DNA of 40,397 bases from the NCBI GenBank assembly GCA_039797965.1, contig JBDKGX010000013.1, positions 1 through 40,397 of the forward strand. Direction: 5' to 3'. The stretch's first letter is position 1, and every line of letters starts with the position of its first letter. This stretch comes from Thiofilum sp039797965 (GTDB lineage: Bacteria > Pseudomonadota > Gammaproteobacteria > Thiotrichales > Thiotrichaceae). This document shows, in pieces, positions 7,948 through 17,149 of the stretch. The translations under genes and the position numbers were made by a program. The notes below the pieces were generated by a model. It saw only the letters and a program-made list of their open reading frames with translations, made no database searches and was not told the origin of the DNA.

Positions 7948-10900
7948 ATGAAGCAACAAACTGTTGTTAAAACTCTTTTAGGATTAGGGCTAGGTTTTGC
8001 TATAAGTTTTCAGACAGCTTGTGCTGATCCTACTGAAATTTACTTAAGTAATGCAGCGCAAAGTGATGCAGCTAATGTACTATTTATTCTAGATAACTCA
8101 GGGAGTATGTTAGCTAATATACCTAGTGCAAATAAAACTCGTATGAAGGTTATGCAGGAATCATTACAGGAAGCCTTAAGTAAAGCCTCCGATAATGTTA
8201 ATGTAGGGCTAATGCGCTTTGGTGGTAATGGCGTTAATATCGGCGCCAATGGTGTTTCTTTTCCTATTAGCCCGATTGATTCTGATGCTTATAAAATCGT
8301 AAAGGCTTATCAAAGTATTGATAATTTACCGGATGTAACTTCCGGTATTCCAGTTCGGCAATATTTAGCTAGTATCGCTAATAATTGGGTAGAGTTTAAT
8401 GGTACTCCTTTAGTTGACTCTCTTTATGAGGCAGTACTTTATTTTAGAGGTATGACGCCTAATGCTGGTTTTCTCCCACCGGACACATTAAGAGCAGCTC
8501 ATCCCAGTACTTATAATGGTGCGATAACTAGTTGTAGTACTGCGTCTAAGATCTGGTGCCTCAGCGAGCGTGGTGGCTGTGATGCCACTGTGCCAACCAG
8601 TGTGCCGCCGTGCGAAGTATTAAGTTATGAAAATCGGCCGTTAAAGGTTTGCCCCACTACCACTTGTACTGCTGGAGCAGGTTTTGCTAAATATCGCTCT
8701 CCGATTACTCAAGTCTGTCAAAAAAACTTTATTGTATTAATGACAGATGGGCAGCCTACCCAAAACTCTGTTAAAGATAAAATTAAAAATGAATTGCTGG
8801 GTGGAAGTAATTGTCAAGCCTCTACAGATTTTAATGGCGAGGGTGAGTGTGGCTCTGATTTAACCCGCAGTTTATCGACGAATGATCAATCTGATAGTGT
8901 GCCGGGTAAACAAACTGTAGAAACTTTTACTATTGGTTTTGGTACGGATGTCAATAATACGGTTGCACAAAATTATTTACGCGGTTTAGCCTCTCCCGGT
9001 GGTGGATTTTTTGAAGCGAAAAATGGTGAAGAGCTAACTAAAGCATTTCAAACTATTATTCAAGAAGCTGAAAAGCAATCTATATCAGTTACCTCGCCAG
9101 CCTATACTTTAAATTCAAGTAATAATTTAGCCCATAGTGATGAAATATTCATTCCTGTTTTTGATAGCTCAGCAAAGCCTTTATGGAGTGGAAACCTACG
9201 CAAATTTAAGCTACAGAATGGTCAAATAGTTGGCAAAGGAATCAGTGGTGGGACAGCAGTAGCTTTGGCAGATGATGGTGATGGAAGTTTTGAAAGCAAT
9301 GCACAAGATTTTTGGAGTACAGAGCCTAGTGGAAACGACGTTAAGAAAGGTGGGGCAGCTGGCTTACTAGATCCTACCAAACGCAATTTATATGTGGATT
9401 TAGGGGGTTCATTAGTATCTTTTACTACAGAAAATGCGGCTAATTTACCTAATAGCTTATTTGAAAGAGTAGTGGTTGCGTTAAGTAGTATTAATGTGGG
9501 GCTAAATGCCACTATTGCTTTAGCAACAGGGCAAATTAATACTCAAGTTGCATTATGGTGGTATGACTGTGATGGTAATTATCATACAGAGTTACCTATA
9601 GGTGGTTTAGGTGCCTTAACTGGATTGTTACAGTGTCATATCACAGTAGATGATGCTTTAAAGCTAAAGTATATCCAATTTGCTAGGGGCTATGATAGGA
9701 ATGTCAATGGTGATATTACAGCAGGTTACCGTAAACATATGGGAGATATTCTACATTCAAAACCAGTTGTTTATGAGTATTTAAACGAACAAGGTCGTAT
9801 TAAAGGACGTACTGTATTTGTTGGAACCAATGAAGGCTATTTACACGCTATTGATGCTGATACAGGATTAGAAAAATGGGCGTTTATGCCACAAAGTTTA
9901 TTAAAAAATATTGGAATATTTTTTGATAATACTGAAACACTAAAACATGTTTATGGTGTCGATGGTCAGATTCGTATCTGGGTTAATGATGCAGATAAAA
10001 ACGGTCAAATTGTTTATAACTCGGAAACAGGTGAAGGGGTTTACTTAATCTTTAGTTTAGGTCGCGGCGGTGCTTATTACTATGCCCTAAATATTACTGA
10101 TCCGGATAAGCCCTATTTACAATGGTCTATTTATCCTAATAAGGGTGATAAATTTACCGAGTTAGGCGAGTCTTGGAGTAAGCCAGCTTTAGCTTATATG
10201 CGCGTTAAAAAGTCTACCGATGATACAGCTACAATAAAGCCAGTCTTTGTTTTTGGGGCGGGTTATGATCCTGTCAAAGATGAGGCGGATGCCAGTAAAC
10301 GTTTAGCAGATCAAAAAGGTCGTGATGTCTATATTATAGATGCCTTGACAGGTGATTTAATTTGGTCTTTACGAGGTAGCAGTAGTAACTCTCCTTTAAC
10401 ACATAGTGTTCCTAGTGATATTCGAGTATTAGACATGAATCACGATGGTGCTTTAGACCGATTATACTTCGCCGATACAGGTGGTTATGTATGGCGGGTT
10501 GATATCGATAAAGTTAGTTCAGACTCCAATTATATTGATCCATTGATTACACAGTTTGCTGACTTAGGTGGTGATAATAATACAGGTGGACGTCGTATGT
10601 TCTTTTCTGAACCTGATGTAGCTTTGCAATTAAATCAGGGTACACCGGTATTAACAATTGCTTTAGGCAGTGGTTATCGTATGCATCCATTAAGTACTAG
10701 TATTTCAGATCGTTTTTATGTACTGAAAGACGAAAATGTTTATAGTTTGCCTACAGAAGATACCGCTATTCTAAAAGAAGAGGTTAATGTCAAACCGTTA
10801 AGTAGTCTGGCAAATAAATCACTATTAGATAGCAGCTTTAAAGGCTGGTACATGCCTTTAAGATTTAATGGTGAAAAGAGTTTATCGCGTGCATTAACAT

Positions 10901-11325
10901 TTATGGGTAAAATTATCTTTACGACATTTGCTTTAACAGATGAAAATGGTCAAGCCAGTACTAATGATGGTTGTACAAAAACGGTCACTACCTCGCGAGT
11001 TTATATGTTAGATTTAATGAGTGGTGAGCCTTTAGCGGATTTAAATCGTGATGGTAAGGGTAAAGATGAGTTTATTGTTATTACTAATGGTGATATTTTA
11101 GAAACTCCTCAAATTGTGTTCCAAACGCCTAAGTCTGTAGATGGTCGCGACTGTTCTTTGGGTAATTGTGAGCAAGCAGTGGAGATTCGTGTGGGCAAGT
11201 TGAAATTACCCTTATTAGATAAAAGCAACACTGGAAATACTAATTTATTAGATAGTGTGGATTTGTCTAGGGTAGTGCCAAGAGTTTATTGGCTGAATAT
11301 GAATGTTTCGCCACAACATCCCTAG
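7948..11325 (+). CDS. pilY1: PilY1-type pilus tip adhesin/assembly protein
   Basis: 1125-residue secreted protein. Signal peptide at residues 1-27 (ends TACA). An N-terminal von Willebrand A domain carries the metal-binding DNSGSM at 49-54 and LMTDGQPT. The C-terminal half is the PilY1 beta-propeller: GTNEGYLHAIDADTG, GAGYDP, then a calcium-binding loop with Asp829, Asn831, Asp833 and Asp837 (DMNHDGALD) leading into FADTGGYVWRVDI; a second Asp-rich loop is near DLNRDGKGKDE. In Pseudomonas this calcium site controls pilus extension and retraction. Start: the ATG at 7948 has AGGTGA 5 bases upstream and begins the signal peptide; the in-frame ATG at 7927 is less likely. Ends 7 bases from the convergent prmC. 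Confidence 0.93.
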   Translation: MKQQTVVKTLLGLGLGFAISFQTACADPTEIYLSNAAQSDAANVLFILDNSGSMLANIPSANKTRMKVMQESLQEALSKASDNVNVGLMRFGGNGVNIGANGVSFPISPIDSDAYKIVKAYQSIDNLPDVTSGIPVRQYLASIANNWVEFNGTPLVDSLYEAVLYFRGMTPNAGFLPPDTLRAAHPSTYNGAITSCSTASKIWCLSERGGCDATVPTSVPPCEVLSYENRPLKVCPTTTCTAGAGFAKYRSPITQVCQKNFIVLMTDGQPTQNSVKDKIKNELLGGSNCQASTDFNGEGECGSDLTRSLSTNDQSDSVPGKQTVETFTIGFGTDVNNTVAQNYLRGLASPGGGFFEAKNGEELTKAFQTIIQEAEKQSISVTSPAYTLNSSNNLAHSDEIFIPVFDSSAKPLWSGNLRKFKLQNGQIVGKGISGGTAVALADDGDGSFESNAQDFWSTEPSGNDVKKGGAAGLLDPTKRNLYVDLGGSLVSFTTENAANLPNSLFERVVVALSSINVGLNATIALATGQINTQVALWWYDCDGNYHTELPIGGLGALTGLLQCHITVDDALKLKYIQFARGYDRNVNGDITAGYRKHMGDILHSKPVVYEYLNEQGRIKGRTVFVGTNEGYLHAIDADTGLEKWAFMPQSLLKNIGIFFDNTETLKHVYGVDGQIRIWVNDADKNGQIVYNSETGEGVYLIFSLGRGGAYYYALNITDPDKPYLQWSIYPNKGDKFTELGESWSKPALAYMRVKKSTDDTATIKPVFVFGAGYDPVKDEADASKRLADQKGRDVYIIDALTGDLIWSLRGSSSNSPLTHSVPSDIRVLDMNHDGALDRLYFADTGGYVWRVDIDKVSSDSNYIDPLITQFADLGGDNNTGGRRMFFSEPDVALQLNQGTPVLTIALGSGYRMHPLSTSISDRFYVLKDENVYSLPTEDTAILKEEVNVKPLSSLANKSLLDSSFKGWYMPLRFNGEKSLSRALTFMGKIIFTTFALTDENGQASTNDGCTKTVTTSRVYMLDLMSGEPLADLNRDGKGKDEFIVITNGDILETPQIVFQTPKSVDGRDCSLGNCEQAVEIRVGKLKLPLLDKSNTGNTNLLDSVDLSRVVPRVYWLNMNVSPQHP

Positions 11326-11332
11326 GAAAAAT

Positions 11333-12190
11333 CTAGTTGTAATGACCGAGGGTGACTCGGTCATTATGACTTAAGTCTTGAATGGTTTTTATATGGCTAA
11401 AGCCCCTGTTTTGAAAAAGCTCTCGTGCCTTCCTGCCTTGATCATAGCCATGCTCTATTAAAAGCCAACTATTTCTAGCAAGAAATTTTGGAGCTGATTC
11501 AATAATAATTCTTATATCGTCTAAGCCTGTTTCACCTGAAACTAATGCACTCATAGGCTCAAAGCGTACATCTCCTTGAGTTAAATGCACATCGTTATTG
11601 GCGATATAAGGCGGATTGGAAATAATAATATTAAATACGGGGCGAGTACTTTGCTGGTCTAAAGTCGTAAACCAATTAGATTCTAAAAAGCTAATATTAG
11701 TTATTTGATGACGTTGGGCATTAAGCTGTGCAACTATTAATGCAGCAGTACTTTGGTCGATAGCAGTAACATGACTATTAGGGCGTTCACTAGCAATCGC
11801 TAAAGCAATAGCGCCTGTGCCTGTACCCAAATCTAGTACTTGATAATTAGCATCAAGCGGAATCTGCTCTAAAGCTAATTCGACTAATAGCTCTGTTTCC
11901 GGTCGAGGAATTAAAGTATCAGGAGTAACTGTTAAATCTAGTGTCCAAAACTCACGTTTACCTAATATATACGCAATAGGTTTACCCTTTAAGCGTTCTT
12001 GTACCAGAGTATTAAAGTACTCGATTTGATTTTGATCGAGTACTTTATCCGGCCATGTAAATAAATAGCTGCGTGATTTATTAAGTACTTGAGCCAGTAA
12101 TAATTCGACTTCTAAGCGGGCATTATCCACAGAAGTACTCAGTACTTTACTGGCTTGATCTAAAGTGGCTTTGATAGTCAAAGTACTCAT
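11333..12190 (-). CDS. prmC: Release factor glutamine methyltransferase PrmC
   Basis: 285-residue SAM-dependent methyltransferase that methylates the Gln of the GGQ motif in RF1 and RF2. An N-terminal helical domain (residues 1-80) precedes PRPETE (95-100), SAM motif DLGTGTGAIA (120-129) and the catalytic NPPY (192-195). The end HNDRVTLGHYN matches the family. It overlaps its substrate gene prfA by 4 bases, as in many bacteria. Oddities: this gene holds about nine AGTACT palindromes, the densest cluster in the window, including a perfect 13-bp inverted repeat at 12013-12047; and its last codons form an 11-bp hairpin at 11340-11366. Confidence 0.95.
   Translation of the reverse strand: MSTLTIKATLDQASKVLSTSVDNARLEVELLLAQVLNKSRSYLFTWPDKVLDQNQIEYFNTLVQERLKGKPIAYILGKREFWTLDLTVTPDTLIPRPETELLVELALEQIPLDANYQVLDLGTGTGAIALAIASERPNSHVTAIDQSTAALIVAQLNAQRHQITNISFLESNWFTTLDQQSTRPVFNIIISNPPYIANNDVHLTQGDVRFEPMSALVSGETGLDDIRIIIESAPKFLARNSWLLIEHGYDQGRKARELFQNRGFSHIKTIQDLSHNDRVTLGHYN
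11340..11366. other. 11-bp hairpin at the end of prmC, facing pilY1
   Basis: TAATGACCGAG (11340-11350) pairs perfectly with CTCGGTCATTA (11356-11366) across a 5-base loop. It covers the last codons of prmC and begins 15 bases after the pilY1 stop. On the minus strand a T-rich run (ATTTTT) follows about 8 bases later. It may end one or both convergent transcripts, but there is no immediate T tract. Confidence 0.4.
12013..12047. repeat. 13-bp perfect inverted repeat containing two AGTACT, inside prmC
   Basis: Bases 12013-12025 (TAAAGTACTCGAT) are perfectly complementary to 12035-12047 across a 9-base spacer. Both arms contain AGTACT. The repeat lies in prmC codons 48-60. Another pair, AAGTACT and AGTACTT one base apart, is at 12125-12139, and more copies follow at 12180. 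Confidence 0.85.
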
Positions 12191-13269
12191 GCTTCTTCGG
12201 CAAGTAGCGCTAGTTGATCAGCTTGATATTCATTAACTAATGGCTCAATAACATCATCTAAATAGCCTGCTATAACATCATCTAGTTTGTATAGCGTTAA
12301 ATTAATTCGATGATCAGTTAAACGACCTTGCGGGAAATTATAAGTACGAATTCGTTCTGAGCGATCACCCGTTCCGACTAGGCTACGGCGTGTGGCAGCT
12401 TGTTCAGCCGCTTGCTTTTGGCGATCACGCTCTAATAAACGCGCTTGCAGCAATGACATCGCTCGTGCTCGGTTTTTGTGTTGGGAGCGCTCATCTTGGC
12501 ATTCCACCACTAAACCAGAAGGTAAATGGGTAATCCGAATCGCAGAATCCGTTTTATTAACGTGCTGTCCGCCCGCGCCTGAGGCACGAAAAGTGTCCAC
12601 TTTTAAGTCGGCTGGATTGATGTCTTGAGCTTCTACTTCGTCAATTTCTGGCAAAATTGCCACGGTTGCAGCCGAGGTATGGACTCGACCTTGGGATTCA
12701 GTTTCAGGTACACGTTGTACACGGTGTGCGCCTGATTCGAATTTTAGGCGTGAATAAGCCCCTGTACCAATGATACGTGCGATTACTTCACGATAGCCGC
12801 CATGTTCACCGTCATTACTGCTGACAACTTCGACTTGCCAACGACGTTGTTCGGCATAGCGTGAGTACATGCGAAATAAATCACCTGCAAAAATAGCAGC
12901 CTCATCACCCCCCGTTCCTGCGCGAATTTCCAAAAACACATTGCTATGATCATGAGGATCAGTGGGTAGAAGTAAACGTTGTAGCTCTAATTCTTGGGGT
13001 GCAATACGCTCTTTGGCAGCATTTAGTTCTTCATAAGCCATTTCACGCATTTCGGGGTCATCTATCATTTCCTTGGCGGTTTCAATGTCTTCCAAGGTTT
13101 GCTGATAAGCGCGAAAAGCCAACGCCACAGGCTCTAATTGAGCATATTCAATAGATAATTTACGAAATTGTTGTTGGTCATTAATAACATCAGACTCGCC
13201 TAATAATAAGGCAATTTCACTATAACGCTCGCTTAGACTTTCGAGCTTACGCAGTATTGAATCTTTCAC
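12187..13269 (-). CDS. prfA: Peptide chain release factor 1
   Basis: 360-residue class I release factor recognising UAA and UAG, the same length as in E. coli. The peptidyl-tRNA hydrolysis motif GGQ is at 233-235 within SGAGGQHVNKTDSA, and the codon-recognition region lies in RVPETESQGRVHTSAATV (residues 186-203). Gene order hemA-prfA-prmC on the minus strand is the classical gammaproteobacterial arrangement. It follows hemA by 3 bases and overlaps prmC (ATGA), so all three are probably co-transcribed. Confidence 0.97.
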   Translation of the reverse strand: MKDSILRKLESLSERYSEIALLLGESDVINDQQQFRKLSIEYAQLEPVALAFRAYQQTLEDIETAKEMIDDPEMREMAYEELNAAKERIAPQELELQRLLLPTDPHDHSNVFLEIRAGTGGDEAAIFAGDLFRMYSRYAEQRRWQVEVVSSNDGEHGGYREVIARIIGTGAYSRLKFESGAHRVQRVPETESQGRVHTSAATVAILPEIDEVEAQDINPADLKVDTFRASGAGGQHVNKTDSAIRITHLPSGLVVECQDERSQHKNRARAMSLLQARLLERDRQKQAAEQAATRRSLVGTGDRSERIRTYNFPQGRLTDHRINLTLYKLDDVIAGYLDDVIEPLVNEYQADQLALLAEEA

Positions 13270-13272
13270 GGT

Positions 13273-14529
13273 TTAATCACGATCGGTTAGGTTGAATAGC
13301 TTGCGAGCGTATTCAAGTTGAGCATAATCCCCCACGCGAGCAGCATGGTTGAGTGCTTGAGTGGGTGCATGCGTTAATTTATTAGTGAGGGTATGAGCAA
13401 GGAACTCTAGTACTTCCTCAGCAGGGTGCTGATTATCCAACATATGTTTAGCTTTGGATAATACTTCTTGGCGGGTTTGATCATTTTGCTGACGATAGTC
13501 GCGAATTAATTGCATATGTTGTTGAGCACGTAGCCATGCTGCAAACTCACCCACTTCAGCTACCACCATTTCTTCAGCCTGTGCTGCCGCTTCTCGCCGC
13601 GATTGCAAGTTTTCCTCAATAACTGACTGTAAATCATCGACGGTATAGAGATAAATATCATCTAACTCACTGACTTCAGGCTCAATATCACGGGGTACTG
13701 CAATATCAACCATAAAAATAGGACGATGTTTACGTTGCTTTAAGGCACGCTCCACCATGCCTTTACCAATAATGGGTAGAGGCGCTGCAGTGGACGAAAT
13801 AACAATATCCGCTTTGGGCAAATACTCTGCTATCGAGGTAAGTGGCACACCTAAGCCATTGTATTGTTCAGCTAGAGCTTGAGCCTTATGCAAACTGCGA
13901 TTCGCAATGATGATGTGACCAATATTATTCGCAGCTAGATGCTTGCCTACTAATTCAATCGTTTCACCTGCACCCACTAATAGAGCGGTTTGACGTTCAA
14001 AGTGGCTAAAAATTTGTTTAGCTAAATTGACGGCTGCGAAAGCCACTGAAACAGGATTAGCGCCAATATTGGTTTGAGTACGAACTTTTTTAGCAGTGGT
14101 AAACGCATGTTGAAGCAGGCGATTTAGTTGATTGCCAGTACTTTGTGCGGTGTGAGCTGATTTTAAAGCCTCTTTTAACTGCCCTAAAATTTGGGGTTCA
14201 CCTAATATTAAAGAGTCCAAACCACAAGCCACTCGCAAAGCATGTTGAACGGCTTGTTCAGTCTCGTAAGTATAGAGGTAAGGTTTTAGTTCAGTTAAGG
14301 AAATGCCATGAAAATTAGCAAACCACTCAGTCACCGCGTGTAATTGTGTGGGTTGGACGACTGATAAATATAATTCAGTGCGATTACACGTCGACAAAAT
14401 GAGACTTTCAGCCGTTATAAAACGTGTTTCATGTAAGGCTTGCTGTAAGCGTTCGGGCGTGAACGCTACACGCTCACGTAGTTGAACGGGTGCTGTTTTG
14501 TGATTGACGCCAATAACGAAGATAGTCAT
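13273..14529 (-). CDS. hemA: Glutamyl-tRNA reductase
   Basis: 418-residue enzyme that reduces glutamyl-tRNA(Glu) to glutamate-1-semialdehyde, the first committed step of tetrapyrrole synthesis by the C5 route. Visible landmarks: IGVNHKTAPV at residues 6-15, catalytic Cys48 in LSTCNRTELY, GEPQILGQLK, and the NADPH-binding LVGAGETIELVG. The C-terminal dimerisation helices complete the protein. The start at 14529 matches the family N-terminus; an in-frame ATG at 14551-14553 would add 8 residues, and neither has a strong ribosome site. Divergent from the TPR gene across 148 bases. Confidence 0.95.
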   Translation of the reverse strand: MTIFVIGVNHKTAPVQLRERVAFTPERLQQALHETRFITAESLILSTCNRTELYLSVVQPTQLHAVTEWFANFHGISLTELKPYLYTYETEQAVQHALRVACGLDSLILGEPQILGQLKEALKSAHTAQSTGNQLNRLLQHAFTTAKKVRTQTNIGANPVSVAFAAVNLAKQIFSHFERQTALLVGAGETIELVGKHLAANNIGHIIIANRSLHKAQALAEQYNGLGVPLTSIAEYLPKADIVISSTAAPLPIIGKGMVERALKQRKHRPIFMVDIAVPRDIEPEVSELDDIYLYTVDDLQSVIEENLQSRREAAAQAEEMVVAEVGEFAAWLRAQQHMQLIRDYRQQNDQTRQEVLSKAKHMLDNQHPAEEVLEFLAHTLTNKLTHAPTQALNHAARVGDYAQLEYARKLFNLTDRD

Positions 14530-14610
14530 GTAGGATGCAGCGCTTTGGTACATTTAATTTTCCGAATCGCGAATTTTCTGCTACGTTATACACGATTACA
14601 AGGCAATTCG

Positions 14611-14639
14611 TTGTGCTATACCCTTAAAGTATTAATATA
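14611..14639 (+). promoter_or_regulatory. Possible sigma-70 promoter for the TPR-lolB-ispE operon
   Basis: TTGTGC (14611) and TAATAT (14633) are spaced 16 bases apart, about 40 bases before the TPR gene start at 14678. The match to consensus is partial; the call rests mainly on position in the divergent hemA/TPR intergenic region. Confidence 0.3.
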
Positions 14640-14677
14640 CCTAAACATTTTGGTGTCGATGGACACTGGGGAATGAT

Positions 14678-16426
14678 ATGTCAACACAGTTATCACATCG
14701 GTTACGTCGAACCTTAGCGATTGCAACGACCGTTGGAAGTACTTTAATAATACCACCCGTGTTAGCAGCCGACTCCGTTACCCGCGATACTCATCAGGAA
14801 GCTGTACAACTGACATTTAGCTCGGAATACAGTAAAAATATGTTTCACCTTATGGTGGGTGAGCTATATCGTCAACAAGAGCAAACCGCAGAAGCCTTAC
14901 AACATTACGCCATAGTAGCAGAAAGTACTAAGGATATCGCTATTTCTAAAGAAGCCGCTCAAATTGCCATTGAAGCAGGTGACAATAAACTAGCAGAGCG
15001 CTTTGTAAGCCAATGGGCATTGGCTAAACCTGATTCGCCTGAAGTTTATCAGTCTCGCGCCATCGTAAGAGCCAGAGCGGGTGATTATGACAAGGCTTTA
15101 GAGGATTTACTCTGGTTACGAGATGATGTTAATAAAAAAAATGGTCATGGTTTTGAGTACATTCTGACGACGTTAACTTTAGAGGCAGGGCCTGAGGCGG
15201 CTTATGAGGTTTTCAAACGTTATAGTGAGAAGATAGATACTTCACCTAGTGTTAAAATTTCAGTGGCTCATTTGGCAAACACCTTAGAGCGTAATGACGA
15301 TATTTTAACCTTAACCGATGCCATTGCTAAAACAGGTAATGCTTCTGATAAGGAGCAAGCGGCTTATATCCGTTCTAAAGCATTCTTACGCCAAGGTAAA
15401 CCTCAACAAGCCTTAGATAGTTTAGAGACCTTTATTAAAACGACCCAAGAATATGATATTAAGCTCGATTATGCTCGCATCTTAATTATGTTGGAGCGCC
15501 GCTCGGAGGCGATGCCACTGTTTAAGCAGTTATATGAATCACAGCCCGATGACGATACTATTTTTTACACATTGGGTTTATTGTATTTAGAGCAAAAAGA
15601 GTACACCTTTGCGGAGCCTTTAATTAAAAAGCTATTAGAGATTCCTAGCCGTAAACATGATGCTAATTACTTTTTGGGGCAAGTATACGAAGGGCTAAAC
15701 CGCCCTGATGATGCCTTCAAAGCTTATGAGGAAGCTTTGCCTAATAGTCGTTTTGTTAATGAAGCTCTAGTTCGAGCGACTGCTTTATTAAATACTAAAT
15801 CAGGGCTTGAGTCGGCATTAAAATGGTTAGAAGAACAATCTAATAAGCTTAATCTCAATGATATTCAACAAGCCGATATCTTGAGAATCAAAGCACAACT
15901 GCTCCAAGATGCTGAGAGATCAAAAGAGGCCGTTGAAGTACTAACTAAAGCGGATCAGCTGCGTCCTAATCATACTGAAACTTTATATCAACGCTCGTTG
16001 GCTTATGAGCGTTTAGGTAATATTAAGGCAGCAGAGGCTGATCTTCAGACTATTTTAAAAGTAAATCCTGATAATGCTCCGGCACTTAATGCTTTAGGGT
16101 ACTTACTAACTGTCAATACAGATCGTCTTAAGGAAGCTCAAGGTCTTATTCAACGGGCAGCTAAGCTAAACTCAGATGATCCAGCGATTATGGATAGTTT
16201 GGGTTGGGTTGCATTTAAGTTAAATGAGCTAGAGACTGCCGAAACAGAACTGCGTAAAGCGTTCAATTTGTTAGCCGATGCGGAAGTGGGTAGCCATTTA
16301 GTACAAGTACTTCATGCCCGTGGTAAGACTGCTGAAGCTAAGAAGCTCTTGGATGATTTAATGGTTAAGTTCCCTAATAACAAGTTATTAGTAGAGGCTA
16401 GTAAGCGTCTTATTGGCTTAAAATAA
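14678..16426 (+). CDS. Tetratricopeptide repeat protein upstream of lolB
   Basis: 582-residue protein with an N-terminal export signal (basic RLRR, then a hydrophobic stretch ending VLAADS around residue 31) and TPR repeats through most of its length, e.g. LMVGELYRQQEQTAEALQHY, DDTIFYTLGLLYLEQKEY and NAPALNALGYLL. TPR arrays are protein-binding scaffolds, so this is probably a periplasmic or outer-membrane-associated factor. A TPR gene in this position, divergent from hemA and before lolB, is conserved in Pseudomonas and relatives, but its role is not established. GGGGAATGATATG gives a near-start ribosome site. lolB follows after 39 bases. Confidence 0.85.
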   Translation: MSTQLSHRLRRTLAIATTVGSTLIIPPVLAADSVTRDTHQEAVQLTFSSEYSKNMFHLMVGELYRQQEQTAEALQHYAIVAESTKDIAISKEAAQIAIEAGDNKLAERFVSQWALAKPDSPEVYQSRAIVRARAGDYDKALEDLLWLRDDVNKKNGHGFEYILTTLTLEAGPEAAYEVFKRYSEKIDTSPSVKISVAHLANTLERNDDILTLTDAIAKTGNASDKEQAAYIRSKAFLRQGKPQQALDSLETFIKTTQEYDIKLDYARILIMLERRSEAMPLFKQLYESQPDDDTIFYTLGLLYLEQKEYTFAEPLIKKLLEIPSRKHDANYFLGQVYEGLNRPDDAFKAYEEALPNSRFVNEALVRATALLNTKSGLESALKWLEEQSNKLNLNDIQQADILRIKAQLLQDAERSKEAVEVLTKADQLRPNHTETLYQRSLAYERLGNIKAAEADLQTILKVNPDNAPALNALGYLLTVNTDRLKEAQGLIQRAAKLNSDDPAIMDSLGWVAFKLNELETAETELRKAFNLLADAEVGSHLVQVLHARGKTAEAKKLLDDLMVKFPNNKLLVEASKRLIGLK

Positions 16427-16465
16427 TCTATAGTTTGTATTTTATAAATAATTCAGGATGAATCC

Positions 16466-17149
16466 ATGAAAAATGGCTTTTTGGTGCTGTGCACATCATT
16501 ATTTGCAGTAGGGTGTGCTCAACAATCTGCCACCGTCTCTGCTGTTGATCCTATTACGGCTCCTACAAGTTCTGTTGTTAGCACACCTGTGGCAGTACCT
16601 ACCATTCAAGTTGGTGCCCCTAAAGATATGTGGGCTCAACGCAATGCCATGTTTAACCGCATGTCTGCGTGGCGTATGCAGGGCAAGGTGGGTTTACAAG
16701 TTAAACAGCAAAGTTGGTCATTTAGTTTGTCATGGTTACAACAAGGCAATGACCAATACGAAATGAATATTAAAAATCCTTTGACAGGTTCTGTCATGGC
16801 GTATTTAAAAAGCTCAGGCAGTGTAGTCAATCTTAAAGCCGCTGATGGTAAAGAGTATCAAGATTCTGATGCCGAGCGTTTATTAAAACAACGTACAGGT
16901 TTTAGTTTGCCTGTTAGTGGTTTGCGTTACTGGGCGCGTGGTATTGCCTCTCCTTCCTCAGAAATTCAAGCACTACAACTGGATAATTCAGGTCGTCCTA
17001 CATCGTTACAACAAGAAGGTTGGGTAGTAACCTATTCAGGTTATCAAAATAACTCGCCTAGCGCTTTACCTAGCAAAATGTCACTGGAGCGTGCGTCCGA
17101 GCAAATGCGATTAAAAGTAGTGACTAAAGATTGGAAAACCCGCTACTAA
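16466..17149 (+). CDS. lolB: Outer membrane lipoprotein LolB
   Basis: 227-residue lipoprotein that receives lipoproteins from LolA and inserts them in the outer membrane. The signal peptide leads to a lipobox-like AVGC with Cys17 as the lipidated residue (the -3 position is Ala, not the usual Leu). After a linker rich in Pro, Thr and Val, the LolB fold begins at about residue 60 (RMSAWRMQGKVGL), including SFSLSWLQQGNDQYEMNIKN and LPVSGLRYWARGI, which are typical. The stop overlaps the ispE start by one base (TAATG), implying coupled translation. Confidence 0.93.
   Translation: MKNGFLVLCTSLFAVGCAQQSATVSAVDPITAPTSSVVSTPVAVPTIQVGAPKDMWAQRNAMFNRMSAWRMQGKVGLQVKQQSWSFSLSWLQQGNDQYEMNIKNPLTGSVMAYLKSSGSVVNLKAADGKEYQDSDAERLLKQRTGFSLPVSGLRYWARGIASPSSEIQALQLDNSGRPTSLQQEGWVVTYSGYQNNSPSALPSKMSLERASEQMRLKVVTKDWKTRY

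Noticed and set aside
12392..12628. Plus-strand open frame inside prfA
   Set aside because: A shadow of the conserved release factor 1 coding sequence on the other strand.
14482..14676. Open frame on the plus strand between hemA and the TPR gene
   Set aside because: It lies antisense to hemA, has no ribosome site or recognisable motif, and the divergent-promoter region explains the space.
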